From Comamonas endophytica (GTDB lineage Bacteria > Pseudomonadota > Gammaproteobacteria > Burkholderiales > Burkholderiaceae_C), in assembly GCF_023634805.2 (NCBI RefSeq), contig NZ_CP106881.1:3563501-3627500 (forward strand): a stretch of DNA of 64,000 nucleotides, in the 5' to 3' direction. The notes under the pieces were generated by a model that made no database searches, was not told the origin of the DNA, and saw only the letters and a list, made by a program, of their open reading frames with translations. The position numbers and the translations under genes were made by a program. Below are positions 19,991 to 28,206 of the stretch, piece after piece. Numbering within the stretch: the first letter of the stretch is position 1; each line of letters begins with the position of its first letter.

Positions 19991-20003
19991 ATGTAACTTA
20001 CAT
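19991..20003. repeat. Palindrome ATGTAACTTACAT, copy 2
   Basis: Second copy of the perfect 13-bp palindrome, 8-20 bases upstream of the start codon of the degenerate recombinase gene. In this place it would cover the ribosome-binding or promoter region, so autoregulation by the encoded DNA-binding protein is the simplest idea. Confidence 0.6.
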
Positions 20004-20059
20004 GAATTGGGTAAAACATAAGAATCATTGGAATGGCAACACAAAGAAACCACCAATAG

Positions 20060-20088
20060 AAAAGCAGGCATGTTCCATGCCTGCTTTT
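20060..20088. terminator. Bidirectional hairpin terminator
   Basis: A perfect 13-bp stem (AAAAGCAGGCATG and its complement) with a TTC loop, flanked by A-run and T-run, so it can act as a Rho-independent terminator in both directions. It lies between the start of the recombinase-like gene and the end of pdxH, and probably stops pdxH transcription. Confidence 0.8.
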
Positions 20089-20093
20089 GAGGT

Positions 20094-20170
20094 CCCACGC
20101 TCCGCGTGGGCCGGGCGCGGCCGGCTAGGCGCGGCCGGCCGACAAAGCGCCCCGGCCAGGCATGGCCGGG
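20094..20170. repeat. Cluster of GC-rich hairpins and direct repeat after pdxH
   Basis: Three structured elements lie in a row. These are a hairpin CCCACGC/GCGTGGG (20094-20110), a near-tandem GGCGCGGCCGGC-type repeat (about 20114-20140), and a hairpin CCCGGCC/GGCCGGG (20151-20170) just past the pdxH stop. The last could stabilise or terminate the pdxH message, though it lacks a strong T-run. Confidence 0.5.
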
Positions 20171-20191
20171 CAGGGTGCCGGCTTGTAGCCA

Positions 20192-20839
20192 TCAGGGCGC
20201 GAGCCGCTCGCGCACCCACTCGGTTCCCTCGAGGCGGTAGCACAGCCGGTCATGCAGCCGGCTTTTGCGGCCCTGCCAGAATTCGAAGCGTTCGGGCACC
20301 AGGCGAAAACCGCCCCAATGCGGTGGCCGCGGAGGCGACAGCAGGAACTGCGCGCCATAGCGCGCTGCATTGGCGACCAGTACGCTGCGGCCGGAGATGA
20401 CCTGGCTTTGCGGGCTGGCCCAGGCGCCGATGCGCGAATCCAGCGGGCGGCTCTGGAAATACGCGTCGCTATCCTCGGCGCTGATCTTTTCGACGCGGCC
20501 CTCGATGCGCACCACGCGTTCCAGCTCGACCCAGTGGAATTGCAGCGCGGCAAAGGGATTGCCCTGGATTTCGCGTCCCTTGCGGCTGTCATAATTGGTG
20601 TACCAGACGATGCCGCGCTCATCGTAGCCCTTGATCAGCACGATGCGCGTGCTCGGGCGCTGGTCTGCGCCCACGGTCGCCAGCGTCATCGCGTTGGGCT
20701 CGGGCACCTGGGCATTCAGCGCCTCCTGCAGCCACTGATCGAACTGCTGCATGGGACGGGCGTGTGAAGCGTCTTCGCTGAGTTCTGCACGCTCATAGCT
20801 TTTGCGCAGATCGGCGATGGAAGAGGAGATTTGGCTCAT
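20192..20839 (-). CDS. pdxH: Pyridoxamine 5'-phosphate oxidase
   Basis: A 215-residue FMN enzyme that oxidises pyridoxamine-P or pyridoxine-P to pyridoxal-P, the last step of vitamin B6 synthesis and salvage. Family motifs are the N-terminal [80 protein letters not shown] and the C-terminal [24 protein letters not shown]. Start ATG 20837-20839 ([13 protein letters not shown]) fits the family; the open frame continues upstream without support. It diverges from the tubulin-like operon. Confidence 0.95.
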   Translation of the reverse strand: MSQISSSIADLRKSYERAELSEDASHARPMQQFDQWLQEALNAQVPEPNAMTLATVGADQRPSTRIVLIKGYDERGIVWYTNYDSRKGREIQGNPFAALQFHWVELERVVRIEGRVEKISAEDSDAYFQSRPLDSRIGAWASPQSQVISGRSVLVANAARYGAQFLLSPPRPPHWGGFRLVPERFEFWQGRKSRLHDRLCYRLEGTEWVRERLAP

Positions 20840-21011
20840 TGCGCCATTGTGCATGCGAGCAAGCCTTCCGGTGGAACTGCAGCCTCCGGCACCCGTCGCG
20901 CTACGGCCCGGACACATCCAGGAAGCGTTGCCTGCTGCGGCCGTGGAGTGCGTTTCAAACCCTTCGCGCTGTCCCGTCCCAAGAAGCGGTTTGTAACTTG
21001 GAGTGATATGC

Positions 21012-22508
21012 ATGCCTATGTCCACGCAGGTGCAAGAGGTTTGGGAGCTGGCATCCGGCACATGGCGGCCATCCGCCAGCTCATCCGGCTTCGAGCCGGT
21101 CACTACCCGGCTGGGCCACGCAGCGGCAAGCGTGTCGGCAGCCGACCTGCAATTGCTGCTGTGTCTCCCATGGCTTGCAGAAGACGCCTCGGCGCTGTTT
21201 CCCCCCGAGTTCCTGTTTGACCCCGAATGGGGCCGGCCCTTGCGATCGGCGCCGGTGACCGCCCCGCATCCTACCTGGCTTCCACCGTTCGGCCAGGCAC
21301 CGCATGTACGGCTAGGCGATGTCAACGGATTGTGCCAGACGTCCCAGCCGCTGCAGCTCGCGGGGACTGCGCTGCGCCGGCAAACGGATTCCGCCGACCA
21401 GCTGCTCAAACCGCCAGCGGCCGGCGATTTCGAGTTCTTTTCCGTGCCGGCTGGCACGGCCGTTCCCGTGCTGCTGGCCCTCGAGCCTGGCAAAGGCCTG
21501 CTTTACGCCTGGTTGCCCGACTCGCGGCAATGGGCGCTGCTGACCCACGCGCGGGAGCATCTGCTGGCCTGCTGCCGGAAAACGCTTGGCATGTCCTGGC
21601 GTGCGGAAGTCGGCACTGGTGCCGCGGGCTGCAGCCATCTCTTCATACCGACCGAAGAGGGCCTGGCCTGCCTCACCCCCGACGTGCCGGGCTTGGCATT
21701 CACGGTCGGCTATGTGGGCCGGCTGCCCTCCATCGGCGCGCCCATCCAGTGGATGGGGCGGATCTGGGCGCCGCTGCGCGCGACCGGTGGTGCAGTGCAG
21801 TTCGCATGCTGTGACCTGGAGGGCCGGGCTGGCGATGGCGTGGTACTGGAAACAGCGGAGTTGCCTCTGGTTCTCAACGCCATGCAGGCACCGGTGGCCG
21901 ATGCGCGAAGGGCGATGTGGCTCGGCGATGCCGGCCGCCTGGAGCTCCACCGCCGCACCACCGGCACTGTCGATGCGGTGTTCGTGCCATGGCCCGCCGA
22001 TCTCAAGCCAGCATTTGAATTTGGCTCGCCCTACCTGGCCAGCGATGGCGAGCTTTGGCAGCTGTGCCGCAATGCATCCCGGCGCTCCTATGAGTACCTG
22101 AGCCTTGCGCCGTTTCAGGAAGCACGCATGCCCGCGCTGCAGCCGCGCATGGGCACCGGCGGCGTGAACTTCCGCTTTGCCCGGCGCCAGCGCACGCCGC
22201 CCTGGGAGGAGCCTGAACATGGACACGATGGCACGGAAGTCGAGATCGTGCTGCCGATGCTGGAATCCACGGCCAGCGGGAGCATCCTGGGCTTGCGCCT
22301 GGAAAACACATCCGGCCTGGCGGGCATGCTGCGCTCGACCGAGCGCGTGCGCGCCGTCCTGGTGCTCGACGAGGGCACGCGACAAACGGCATTTTTCACG
22401 CTGAACGTGGCCATGCCCTGGCGTCTGCGCTGGTTCGTGCATGACGGCATGCTCTGGGCATTCCATGCGCAGCTGCAGCAGATCCATGGCTGGGAGCTGC
22501 AGCCATGA
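21012..22508 (+). CDS. Hypothetical protein, first gene of tubulin-like operon
   Basis: A 498-residue protein with no signal peptide or membrane helix. I recognise no family. Predicted strand-rich segments recur ([46 protein letters not shown]), giving a beta-propeller-like or galactose-oxidase-like feel, but no repeat is clean enough to count. ATG 21012 is chosen because GGAG lies at 21000-21003, eight bases upstream; GTG 21003 and ATG 21018 are alternatives. Its TGA overlaps the ATG of the next gene, so expression is coupled to the vWA-like protein. Probably a cytoplasmic component of the system. Confidence 0.75.
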   Translation: MPMSTQVQEVWELASGTWRPSASSSGFEPVTTRLGHAAASVSAADLQLLLCLPWLAEDASALFPPEFLFDPEWGRPLRSAPVTAPHPTWLPPFGQAPHVRLGDVNGLCQTSQPLQLAGTALRRQTDSADQLLKPPAAGDFEFFSVPAGTAVPVLLALEPGKGLLYAWLPDSRQWALLTHAREHLLACCRKTLGMSWRAEVGTGAAGCSHLFIPTEEGLACLTPDVPGLAFTVGYVGRLPSIGAPIQWMGRIWAPLRATGGAVQFACCDLEGRAGDGVVLETAELPLVLNAMQAPVADARRAMWLGDAGRLELHRRTTGTVDAVFVPWPADLKPAFEFGSPYLASDGELWQLCRNASRRSYEYLSLAPFQEARMPALQPRMGTGGVNFRFARRQRTPPWEEPEHGHDGTEVEIVLPMLESTASGSILGLRLENTSGLAGMLRSTERVRAVLVLDEGTRQTAFFTLNVAMPWRLRWFVHDGMLWAFHAQLQQIHGWELQP

Positions 22509-23983
22509 AGCTCCAGACAGTGGCAGCATGTGCGATCGTGGCCTGCAGCTGCGCCATGGCCCGGGCCCCGGTGCAGCACGCCTTCCTGGTGCAGAACTCC
22601 GGCTGGATGGAGCCGTTCTACACCGATGCGGGCTCGCAGCTCAAACCACTGGTGGCAGCAGTGGCCGCAGCCGTAGTCCAGCCGCACGACGAGGCGAGCA
22701 CGCTGGCCTTCAACCAAAGCGCGGGCGCCAATGCGTCGCCACGCCTGCTGTCCCAGTCGCAGGGTGCGGGCCAGGTGGCGGCGGGCCTTGCAGCGCTGCA
22801 GGTGGCTCGCAAGGGCCGCGGCGCGGCTCTGGCAGACACCGATTTCCGTGAGGCCATCCTGGGCACCATCAATGGCCCATTCCAGCAGGCGTCGGGCGTG
22901 CTGTGGATCTTCACCAACAACCGCAACAGCCCGAACAACGACTCCCGCACTGCCGAACGCAACCGCGAGTTCTATCAGCTGCTGCATTCCGACCCGTCGA
23001 TCACCAAGACGCTGGCTTTCCCGCTGCGCATGCCGGTCAAGGGAAAATGGTTCGAAGCGCAGGGCCTGATGGTCTATGCGCTGGCCTATGGCGCGCCGGC
23101 GGCGCAGGCGCTTGACCGCATCCTGGCCGAAGGCCGGCTTGCCAAGGTATTGACCAGGCCGCCCGCGCGCCTCAAGCCCGTGGACCAGGATGCGCTGCGC
23201 GTCGTGCCGCGATCGATAAGCAATGCACCGCACATGCAGATCAGTCTGGCGGACGACCAGCGCACGCTGGTGCTCGATGTCGACCCCGCCTATCTCGCTC
23301 CCCGGGTGACGCTGCAGGCGTCGCTGCAGAACCGGTTCTATCCCTACGCCATCGCCAGCGCGCGCGTCCATGGCCGGCTGATCGCGCCCCAGGCAAGCAC
23401 CGTGCTGCAGCTCGAGCCCGCGCAGGTGCAGTCGCTTGACCCCGCGGCGTCGCGTCCCGTCCAGGTGCAGCTGACGCTGCCGGTCGAGCAGGTGCCTTCG
23501 GCCTGGTCCATGCCGGCCCTGTCCGCCATGGGCAAGCAGATGCTGATTCCGCTGCAGGTCGAGCTCGGCCTGAGTGACCAGCATCTGGAGGTGTCCCAGG
23601 CGTTCCGCGACGAGATGCATGCGCTGTTTCCCGGCGATCCGCTCTCCGACGTGTTCATGCCGCCCGCTTTGGTGCGCAGTTCACGGGTCCAGGTGCCCTT
23701 GCTGCTGCGCGTTCAATATCCCTTGGCGCCGGTGCTGGCGGTCGTCGGCGGCGTGCTGCTGCTCGTGGGCGGCCTGGCGGCACTGGGTCTGCTGGGAGGG
23801 CGCACCCGGCGCTGTGCAGTGGTCGTCGACGGTCAGCCGCGCCAGGTGATGCTCAAGGTGTTTTCCCGCCTGCCGCTGCGCAACCTGCACGGCGAGGAAG
23901 CAGGCGTGCTCCAGCGCCAGCTGGGCGCTCCCCGGGTCGCATCGGTCAATGACGGCCACAGCTTGACCCTGGGCAAATCCTGA
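22505..23983 (+). CDS. Exported, membrane-anchored protein with vWA-like N-terminus
   Basis: A 492-residue protein. A signal peptide (1-21, ACSCAMARA) is followed by HAFLVQNSGWMEPFYTD (residues 26-41), which looks like the first strand and metal loop of a vWA domain (normally DxSxS) with Asp changed to Gln (Gln30-Asn-Ser-Gly-Trp-Met35). GVLWIFTNN (131-139) could be a later vWA strand. A single membrane helix spans about 408-431 and is followed by a 60-residue cytoplasmic tail with strand-like segments. Topology is therefore periplasmic domain, helix, cytoplasmic tail. It overlaps the previous gene by four bases. A sensor or adhesion partner of the tubulin-like protein is conceivable; function unknown. 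Confidence 0.72.
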   Translation: MKLQTVAACAIVACSCAMARAPVQHAFLVQNSGWMEPFYTDAGSQLKPLVAAVAAAVVQPHDEASTLAFNQSAGANASPRLLSQSQGAGQVAAGLAALQVARKGRGAALADTDFREAILGTINGPFQQASGVLWIFTNNRNSPNNDSRTAERNREFYQLLHSDPSITKTLAFPLRMPVKGKWFEAQGLMVYALAYGAPAAQALDRILAEGRLAKVLTRPPARLKPVDQDALRVVPRSISNAPHMQISLADDQRTLVLDVDPAYLAPRVTLQASLQNRFYPYAIASARVHGRLIAPQASTVLQLEPAQVQSLDPAASRPVQVQLTLPVEQVPSAWSMPALSAMGKQMLIPLQVELGLSDQHLEVSQAFRDEMHALFPGDPLSDVFMPPALVRSSRVQVPLLLRVQYPLAPVLAVVGGVLLLVGGLAALGLLGGRTRRCAVVVDGQPRQVMLKVFSRLPLRNLHGEEAGVLQRQLGAPRVASVNDGHSLTLGKS

Positions 23984-24044
23984 GATCAGCACCGGCCGAA
24001 AACCGGTTTTGCCTCTCCCCATTCAACCTGAAAGGCCGCAGAAT

Positions 24045-24446
24045 ATGTCACAGCAAGAGTCGAACGACAGCGGATTCGCATTGCCTTTGCCTGCCGACGG
24101 CTCGGGCGCACAGGCTTTCGGTGAAGTGGCCGTGGCGCAAGGCGCGCCCGGAGTGGACACCTCCTCGCGCGACCTGCTGGTCGGTGGAGGCGTCCTGCTG
24201 GTGTTGCTGGTGGCGTTCTTCTTCGCCAAGAACGCCTACGCGAATGCCCTGGTGTCCAGGCGCGTGTCGCCCAACCGGGCCAACGCGGCGGCCTGGTGGC
24301 TCTTCGTGTTCCTGGCCAGCCTGTCCACGGCCGCGCTGCTGTCGATAGTCGATGCGTCCAGGTTCATGACGCCTCTGGTGCTGGGTCCGTTGGCCGCCAT
24401 GGGCCTGGCCGGCCTGGTGCTGGCCCTGGCGATGGGCCGCAGGTAA
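24045..24446 (+). CDS. Small three-helix membrane protein of the tubulin-like operon
   Basis: A 133-residue protein. An acidic/Gly-rich soluble N-terminus (1-40) is followed by three predicted membrane helices: LLVGGGVLLVLLVAFFFA, AAWWLFVFLASLSTAALLSIV and TPLVLGPLAAMGLAGLVLALAM. The first loop contains a basic NALVSRRVSPNRAN segment. ATG 24045 has AAAGG nine bases upstream; an upstream in-frame start adds 12 residues. It lies 61 bp after the vWA-like gene and before the tubulin-like gene. It may anchor the system in the inner membrane; I recognise no named family. Confidence 0.75.
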   Translation: MSQQESNDSGFALPLPADGSGAQAFGEVAVAQGAPGVDTSSRDLLVGGGVLLVLLVAFFFAKNAYANALVSRRVSPNRANAAAWWLFVFLASLSTAALLSIVDASRFMTPLVLGPLAAMGLAGLVLALAMGRR

Positions 24447-24572
24447 GCAGCGCCAGCCCTGTTTCCTCAACCGACGCGGCGGTCGTGCCACTGCGTCTTG
24501 GCCCGCAGATCCATGACCGAACAGAACCCTTCCGTCCAGACCGGCGTCGCATCCCCCAGGCAGGAGACGCGC

Positions 24573-27500
24573 ATGGACGTGCGTCCCACGCTGTTCATCG
24601 GCGTCGGCGGCACCGGCCTGGAGGTGCTGATGCGCTTGCGCCGGCGCATTCTGAACCATCCGTGGGGCCAGGCCGATCGCCGCGTGCACCTCGACAGCCT
24701 GAGCGAATTCCCCGTGGCCCAGTTCATCCAGCTCGATCTGGACAGCGGCGCCGTCATCGATTCGGGCCATGCGCAAGGCGCGGATCTGCAATACGAGCAG
24801 GTCAAGTTCAGCGATGACGAGAAGATCGTCGAGGCCTTCGATATCGAGAAATACAGCCGCGACGAAGACGCGCTGGAAAAGTACCCGCACATCAAGGAAT
24901 GGCTGCCTCTGACGCCTGGCGTCATTGCCAACCTGGGCATCGACCCGGGCAAGGGCGCAGGCCAGATCCGCGCGGTCTCGCGCCTGTACTTCTTCGACAA
25001 GTACGCGAAGATCCGCGACAGGATCCGCCTCAAGCTCAGGACGCTCAAATCCGGCCTGTCCCATGAACAGCAACTGCACCATCTCGGTCTGAAGATGGAA
25101 CGCAGCAAGTTCCGCATCGTGGTCGTTGCCTCGGTCGCAGGTGGCACGGGGTCGGGCGCTTTCCTGGACATGGGCTGGCTCGCGCGCTGGCTCGCGGAGA
25201 CGGAAGTCGGCTCGGCCGATGTGGACCTGATGCTGTTCATGCCCACCGGCTACCACCAGGCCGGAAAGGACCGCACCGAAGCCAACGGCTACGCCGCCCT
25301 GATGGAGCTGGAGTCCGCCATGCGCGGCAACCGTGCCTTCGTCGGACGCTGGGACCCGCATGACCACCCGCTGCTCGACCGCGAGCCTTACAAGGAGGTG
25401 TTCCTGATCGACACCGGCAACCTCGCGCAGCAGCACACCAGAGACCTCAAGGATGTCTACCATCTGGTGGCCGACTCGCTGTTCGAGGACTTCGCCTCGG
25501 GCGAGTTCGCGCGCCGCAAGCGCTCGGTGGCGGTGAACCAGGCGCAGTACAAGAACCACCTTCACGACGCGCTGGTGCCACGCAACCGCTTCCCCGGCAT
25601 GCGCCTGTCATTCTCCAGGCGCTATTCGGCCTTCGGCCAATCGGTGCTCGACACGCGCCAGCAATCACGCCGCGAGAAACAGGCCCACGAGTGGGCCGGT
25701 GCCATGCTGCGGGCCTTTTTCGGCGTGGGCTGCAGCGATGCGGCGGCGAACCGCGCGACCGACAGGCAACGCGACGACTTCATGGCCGCGCATCTCGCAC
25801 TGCGCCCGACCACATTCGGCGACTTTCCCGAGTTCTCGGACAGGGGCATCCAACTCAAGCGCTCGAGCGGCGAGTTCATCGATTACCTCGTCGTCGACGA
25901 CCTGCTGCAGGACCGGCACGGTGCCTTGCTCGGCGGCGTGGAGCAGCGCGTCAACGAACGCATCAACGACATCCGGGCTGGCTTCGACCGCAAGGAATGG
26001 GCCACGCAGGTGCGCGACGCGATCCGGCAGCTCGAACGCGACGCTGTGCGCGATCAGGACTCCAGCGCCGATACGACCGAAGACCGCATCGCCAGGCGCC
26101 GCCGCGAACTGCTGGACGGCATGCTTTCGGGTGTGCGCGAGCAGCTTTACGGCTATCTGGACAACAAGCAGTTCGGCGGCCTGGAATACGTGCTGTCGCT
26201 GATAGAGCAGATCAAGGACCGGCTCGAAGCCCCGGGTACCGGCTTGCTCGATGCCCTTGGCGTCAATGCCGAGCGCTACCGCGAGATCAGGGACGCCGTG
26301 CGCAGCCGCGAGATCGAACGTTTGCTCGACCACCTGGGGCAGACCCGCGGCGGGCTGTTCGGCAGCGGCGAGAAGCAAGCCGGCCTGATCATGGACCAGT
26401 TGCGCACCGAAATCGCCAACGGCCTCAAGTTCCATCTGCGTGCCAGGGCCGCCGGCGAGGCCGTGCTGCTGATGCAGGAACTGTCGGCCTGGCTGGGCCG
26501 CAAAACCGGCATCGATGCCCAGGGCCGTGCGCAATGGAACGGCCTGGTCGGCGAATTCCAGGCCGGCCGCGAAGCCGTGTTGCAGGTGCTCGAGCAGCTG
26601 CAGCACGCCGACGACATCCTGCAGGTGGAGCTGAACGCATCGCACGCCTCCTCGATCGTGCTGGCGACCACAGAACCCCTCATTGCCATGCCCGGCGCGG
26701 CGCAACTGAGGGAATGGGCCGATGAGGCGTTCAGGGACCTGGGTGGTTCCAAGGCGCTCTTTCCCCTGCTGGCCGACAACGACCAGCGCCGCACTCTCCA
26801 GGCCAAGGTGCTGCGCATGGCGCACAACCAGCTTCTGCTGGCGGCCCGGCGTGACGCGGGTGCCGCTGCGCAGGATCCGCTGATCCAGGCGCTGGAGCAA
26901 CTCGACCCGGTCCAGCGCGGCGCCATCTTCGGCAAGCTGCTGGACTGCGCCATGCCGTGGATCGACGCCCGTCTGGAAGGCGATTTTGCCGCCAACGCCG
27001 ACCAGTTCAAGTGCTTCATCGGCGTTGCCGGCGCGAGCGCGTTCATGCGCGCGTTCGGCGCCGAAATCGAAGCCTGCGTGCCCACCCATGCGGGCCTGAC
27101 CGGCACGCAGATCGCGGTGGTCGAAAGCGGCATGCCGGGCCGCGCGGTCTGCTATTGCGAGTTGTCGGGCGTGCCCCTCACGGTGCTGCGCGGCATCGAG
27201 GGCTGGCGCACCAGCTACCGCAAGCAAACCGACAGAAGCCCGACGCACACCCATATAGACCTGAGCCAGTTCACCCATCCGATCGCCCCGTCGACCGAAG
27301 AAATCAACGCGCTGGCCGAGGACTTCAAGCATTACCTGCTGGCGGTCATGGTCGGCGAGGTGGAGCGCATCGAGCGGCGCAGCGTGCCGCCGGGCCAATA
27401 CCTGTTCAGCGTGGAAGAGGGTGAGCGCCGGCGCATCGGCAACGAGCGCATGCTGCGCCTGAACGGCCTGCCGCCCGCATACCGCGGCGCGATCATGGCG

Positions 27501-28184
27501 CGTGTGCAGGACCGCGTCACGGCCGCAAGGCTGCCCGAACTGATCGCGCTCCATGCGCTCAGCCGCCATTACGAGCGCAACGTCTACGCGCCGCGCCTCG
27601 TCCAGGACTCCAACCTGGTCGAGACGCTGCACCAGGGGTTTGCCAGCGCGATCTGCGCCGAGATCGGCAATGAAATCCGGGCACGGATTCGCCGCTGCGG
27701 GCTGTCCGAGGAGGAGCTCGGGAGCCAATCCGATGTGCTGCGCAGGCACCTGTCGGTCTGGGCCGAGGCTGTGGAGTTCTCCGATGGCGATGCCTATGCA
27801 TGGGAAGTGCGCGAAGCCGGGGAGAACGATGCGCCGCGCCTCAAATACCGGCTTCGCGCCGACGCCGTGTCGGCCGGCCTGATCGACCGCGTGCTGGCAA
27901 TGCAGCCGCCACAGGCTGCGATCGCTGGAACGGCGGCGGCTGTGCCGCCCATTCCTGTCGGCATCACGCCGTCCATACCGGCCCGCCAGTACTACGTTGC
28001 TGCCAATGGGCAGCCCTATGGTCCCTTCGATGCCGCCATGCTGCGCCAGATGTTGTGCACCGGCCGGATCCAGCCCAGCTCCAAGGTCTGGCGTGAAGGC
28101 TGGAGCGCCTGGGTGGACCTGAACCAGAGCGCTGAACTGCAGCCGCTGATGGCCGTGCCTTCGGCCATGCCGCCGCTGCCATGA
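24573..28184 (+). CDS. Giant tubulin/FtsZ-like protein with C-terminal GYF_2-type domain
   Basis: A 1203-residue protein. The N-terminus has the GTPase-fold start PTLFIGVGGTGLEVLMRLRRR (residues 5-25). RIVVVASVAGGTGSGAFLDM (181-200) carries the tubulin/FtsZ signature GGTGSG (190-195), the nucleotide-phosphate loop. This matches the Tubulin_2-like families of the FtsZ/tubulin superfamily. The middle (about 380-1000) is a long, mostly helical region with charged coiled segments. Residues 1139-1190 look like a GYF_2 domain (QYYVAANGQPYGPFDAAMLRQM, WREGWSAWVDL), usually a protein-interaction module. I chose ATG 24573 because AGGAG is six bases upstream; ATG 24513 adds 20 residues. It likely polymerises or binds GTP in a membrane-remodelling system with its operon partners; this is inference. 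Confidence 0.82.
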   Translation: MDVRPTLFIGVGGTGLEVLMRLRRRILNHPWGQADRRVHLDSLSEFPVAQFIQLDLDSGAVIDSGHAQGADLQYEQVKFSDDEKIVEAFDIEKYSRDEDALEKYPHIKEWLPLTPGVIANLGIDPGKGAGQIRAVSRLYFFDKYAKIRDRIRLKLRTLKSGLSHEQQLHHLGLKMERSKFRIVVVASVAGGTGSGAFLDMGWLARWLAETEVGSADVDLMLFMPTGYHQAGKDRTEANGYAALMELESAMRGNRAFVGRWDPHDHPLLDREPYKEVFLIDTGNLAQQHTRDLKDVYHLVADSLFEDFASGEFARRKRSVAVNQAQYKNHLHDALVPRNRFPGMRLSFSRRYSAFGQSVLDTRQQSRREKQAHEWAGAMLRAFFGVGCSDAAANRATDRQRDDFMAAHLALRPTTFGDFPEFSDRGIQLKRSSGEFIDYLVVDDLLQDRHGALLGGVEQRVNERINDIRAGFDRKEWATQVRDAIRQLERDAVRDQDSSADTTEDRIARRRRELLDGMLSGVREQLYGYLDNKQFGGLEYVLSLIEQIKDRLEAPGTGLLDALGVNAERYREIRDAVRSREIERLLDHLGQTRGGLFGSGEKQAGLIMDQLRTEIANGLKFHLRARAAGEAVLLMQELSAWLGRKTGIDAQGRAQWNGLVGEFQAGREAVLQVLEQLQHADDILQVELNASHASSIVLATTEPLIAMPGAAQLREWADEAFRDLGGSKALFPLLADNDQRRTLQAKVLRMAHNQLLLAARRDAGAAAQDPLIQALEQLDPVQRGAIFGKLLDCAMPWIDARLEGDFAANADQFKCFIGVAGASAFMRAFGAEIEACVPTHAGLTGTQIAVVESGMPGRAVCYCELSGVPLTVLRGIEGWRTSYRKQTDRSPTHTHIDLSQFTHPIAPSTEEINALAEDFKHYLLAVMVGEVERIERRSVPPGQYLFSVEEGERRRIGNERMLRLNGLPPAYRGAIMARVQDRVTAARLPELIALHALSRHYERNVYAPRLVQDSNLVETLHQGFASAICAEIGNEIRARIRRCGLSEEELGSQSDVLRRHLSVWAEAVEFSDGDAYAWEVREAGENDAPRLKYRLRADAVSAGLIDRVLAMQPPQAAIAGTAAAVPPIPVGITPSIPARQYYVAANGQPYGPFDAAMLRQMLCTGRIQPSSKVWREGWSAWVDLNQSAELQPLMAVPSAMPPLP

Positions 28185-28206
28185 GCCGCATCGAGGAGCC
28201 GTTCCC

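Noticed and set aside
18726..20004. Reading the two ATGTAACTTACAT copies as proven attachment sites of a mobile element
   Set aside because: The gene between them lacks catalytic residues and there is no cargo, so an operator role is at least as likely; kept only as a finding.
24513..24572. Upstream ATG for the tubulin-like protein (20 extra residues)
   Set aside because: It lacks a Shine-Dalgarno sequence, whereas AGGAG lies six bases before ATG 24573 and the fold begins right after it; not excluded.
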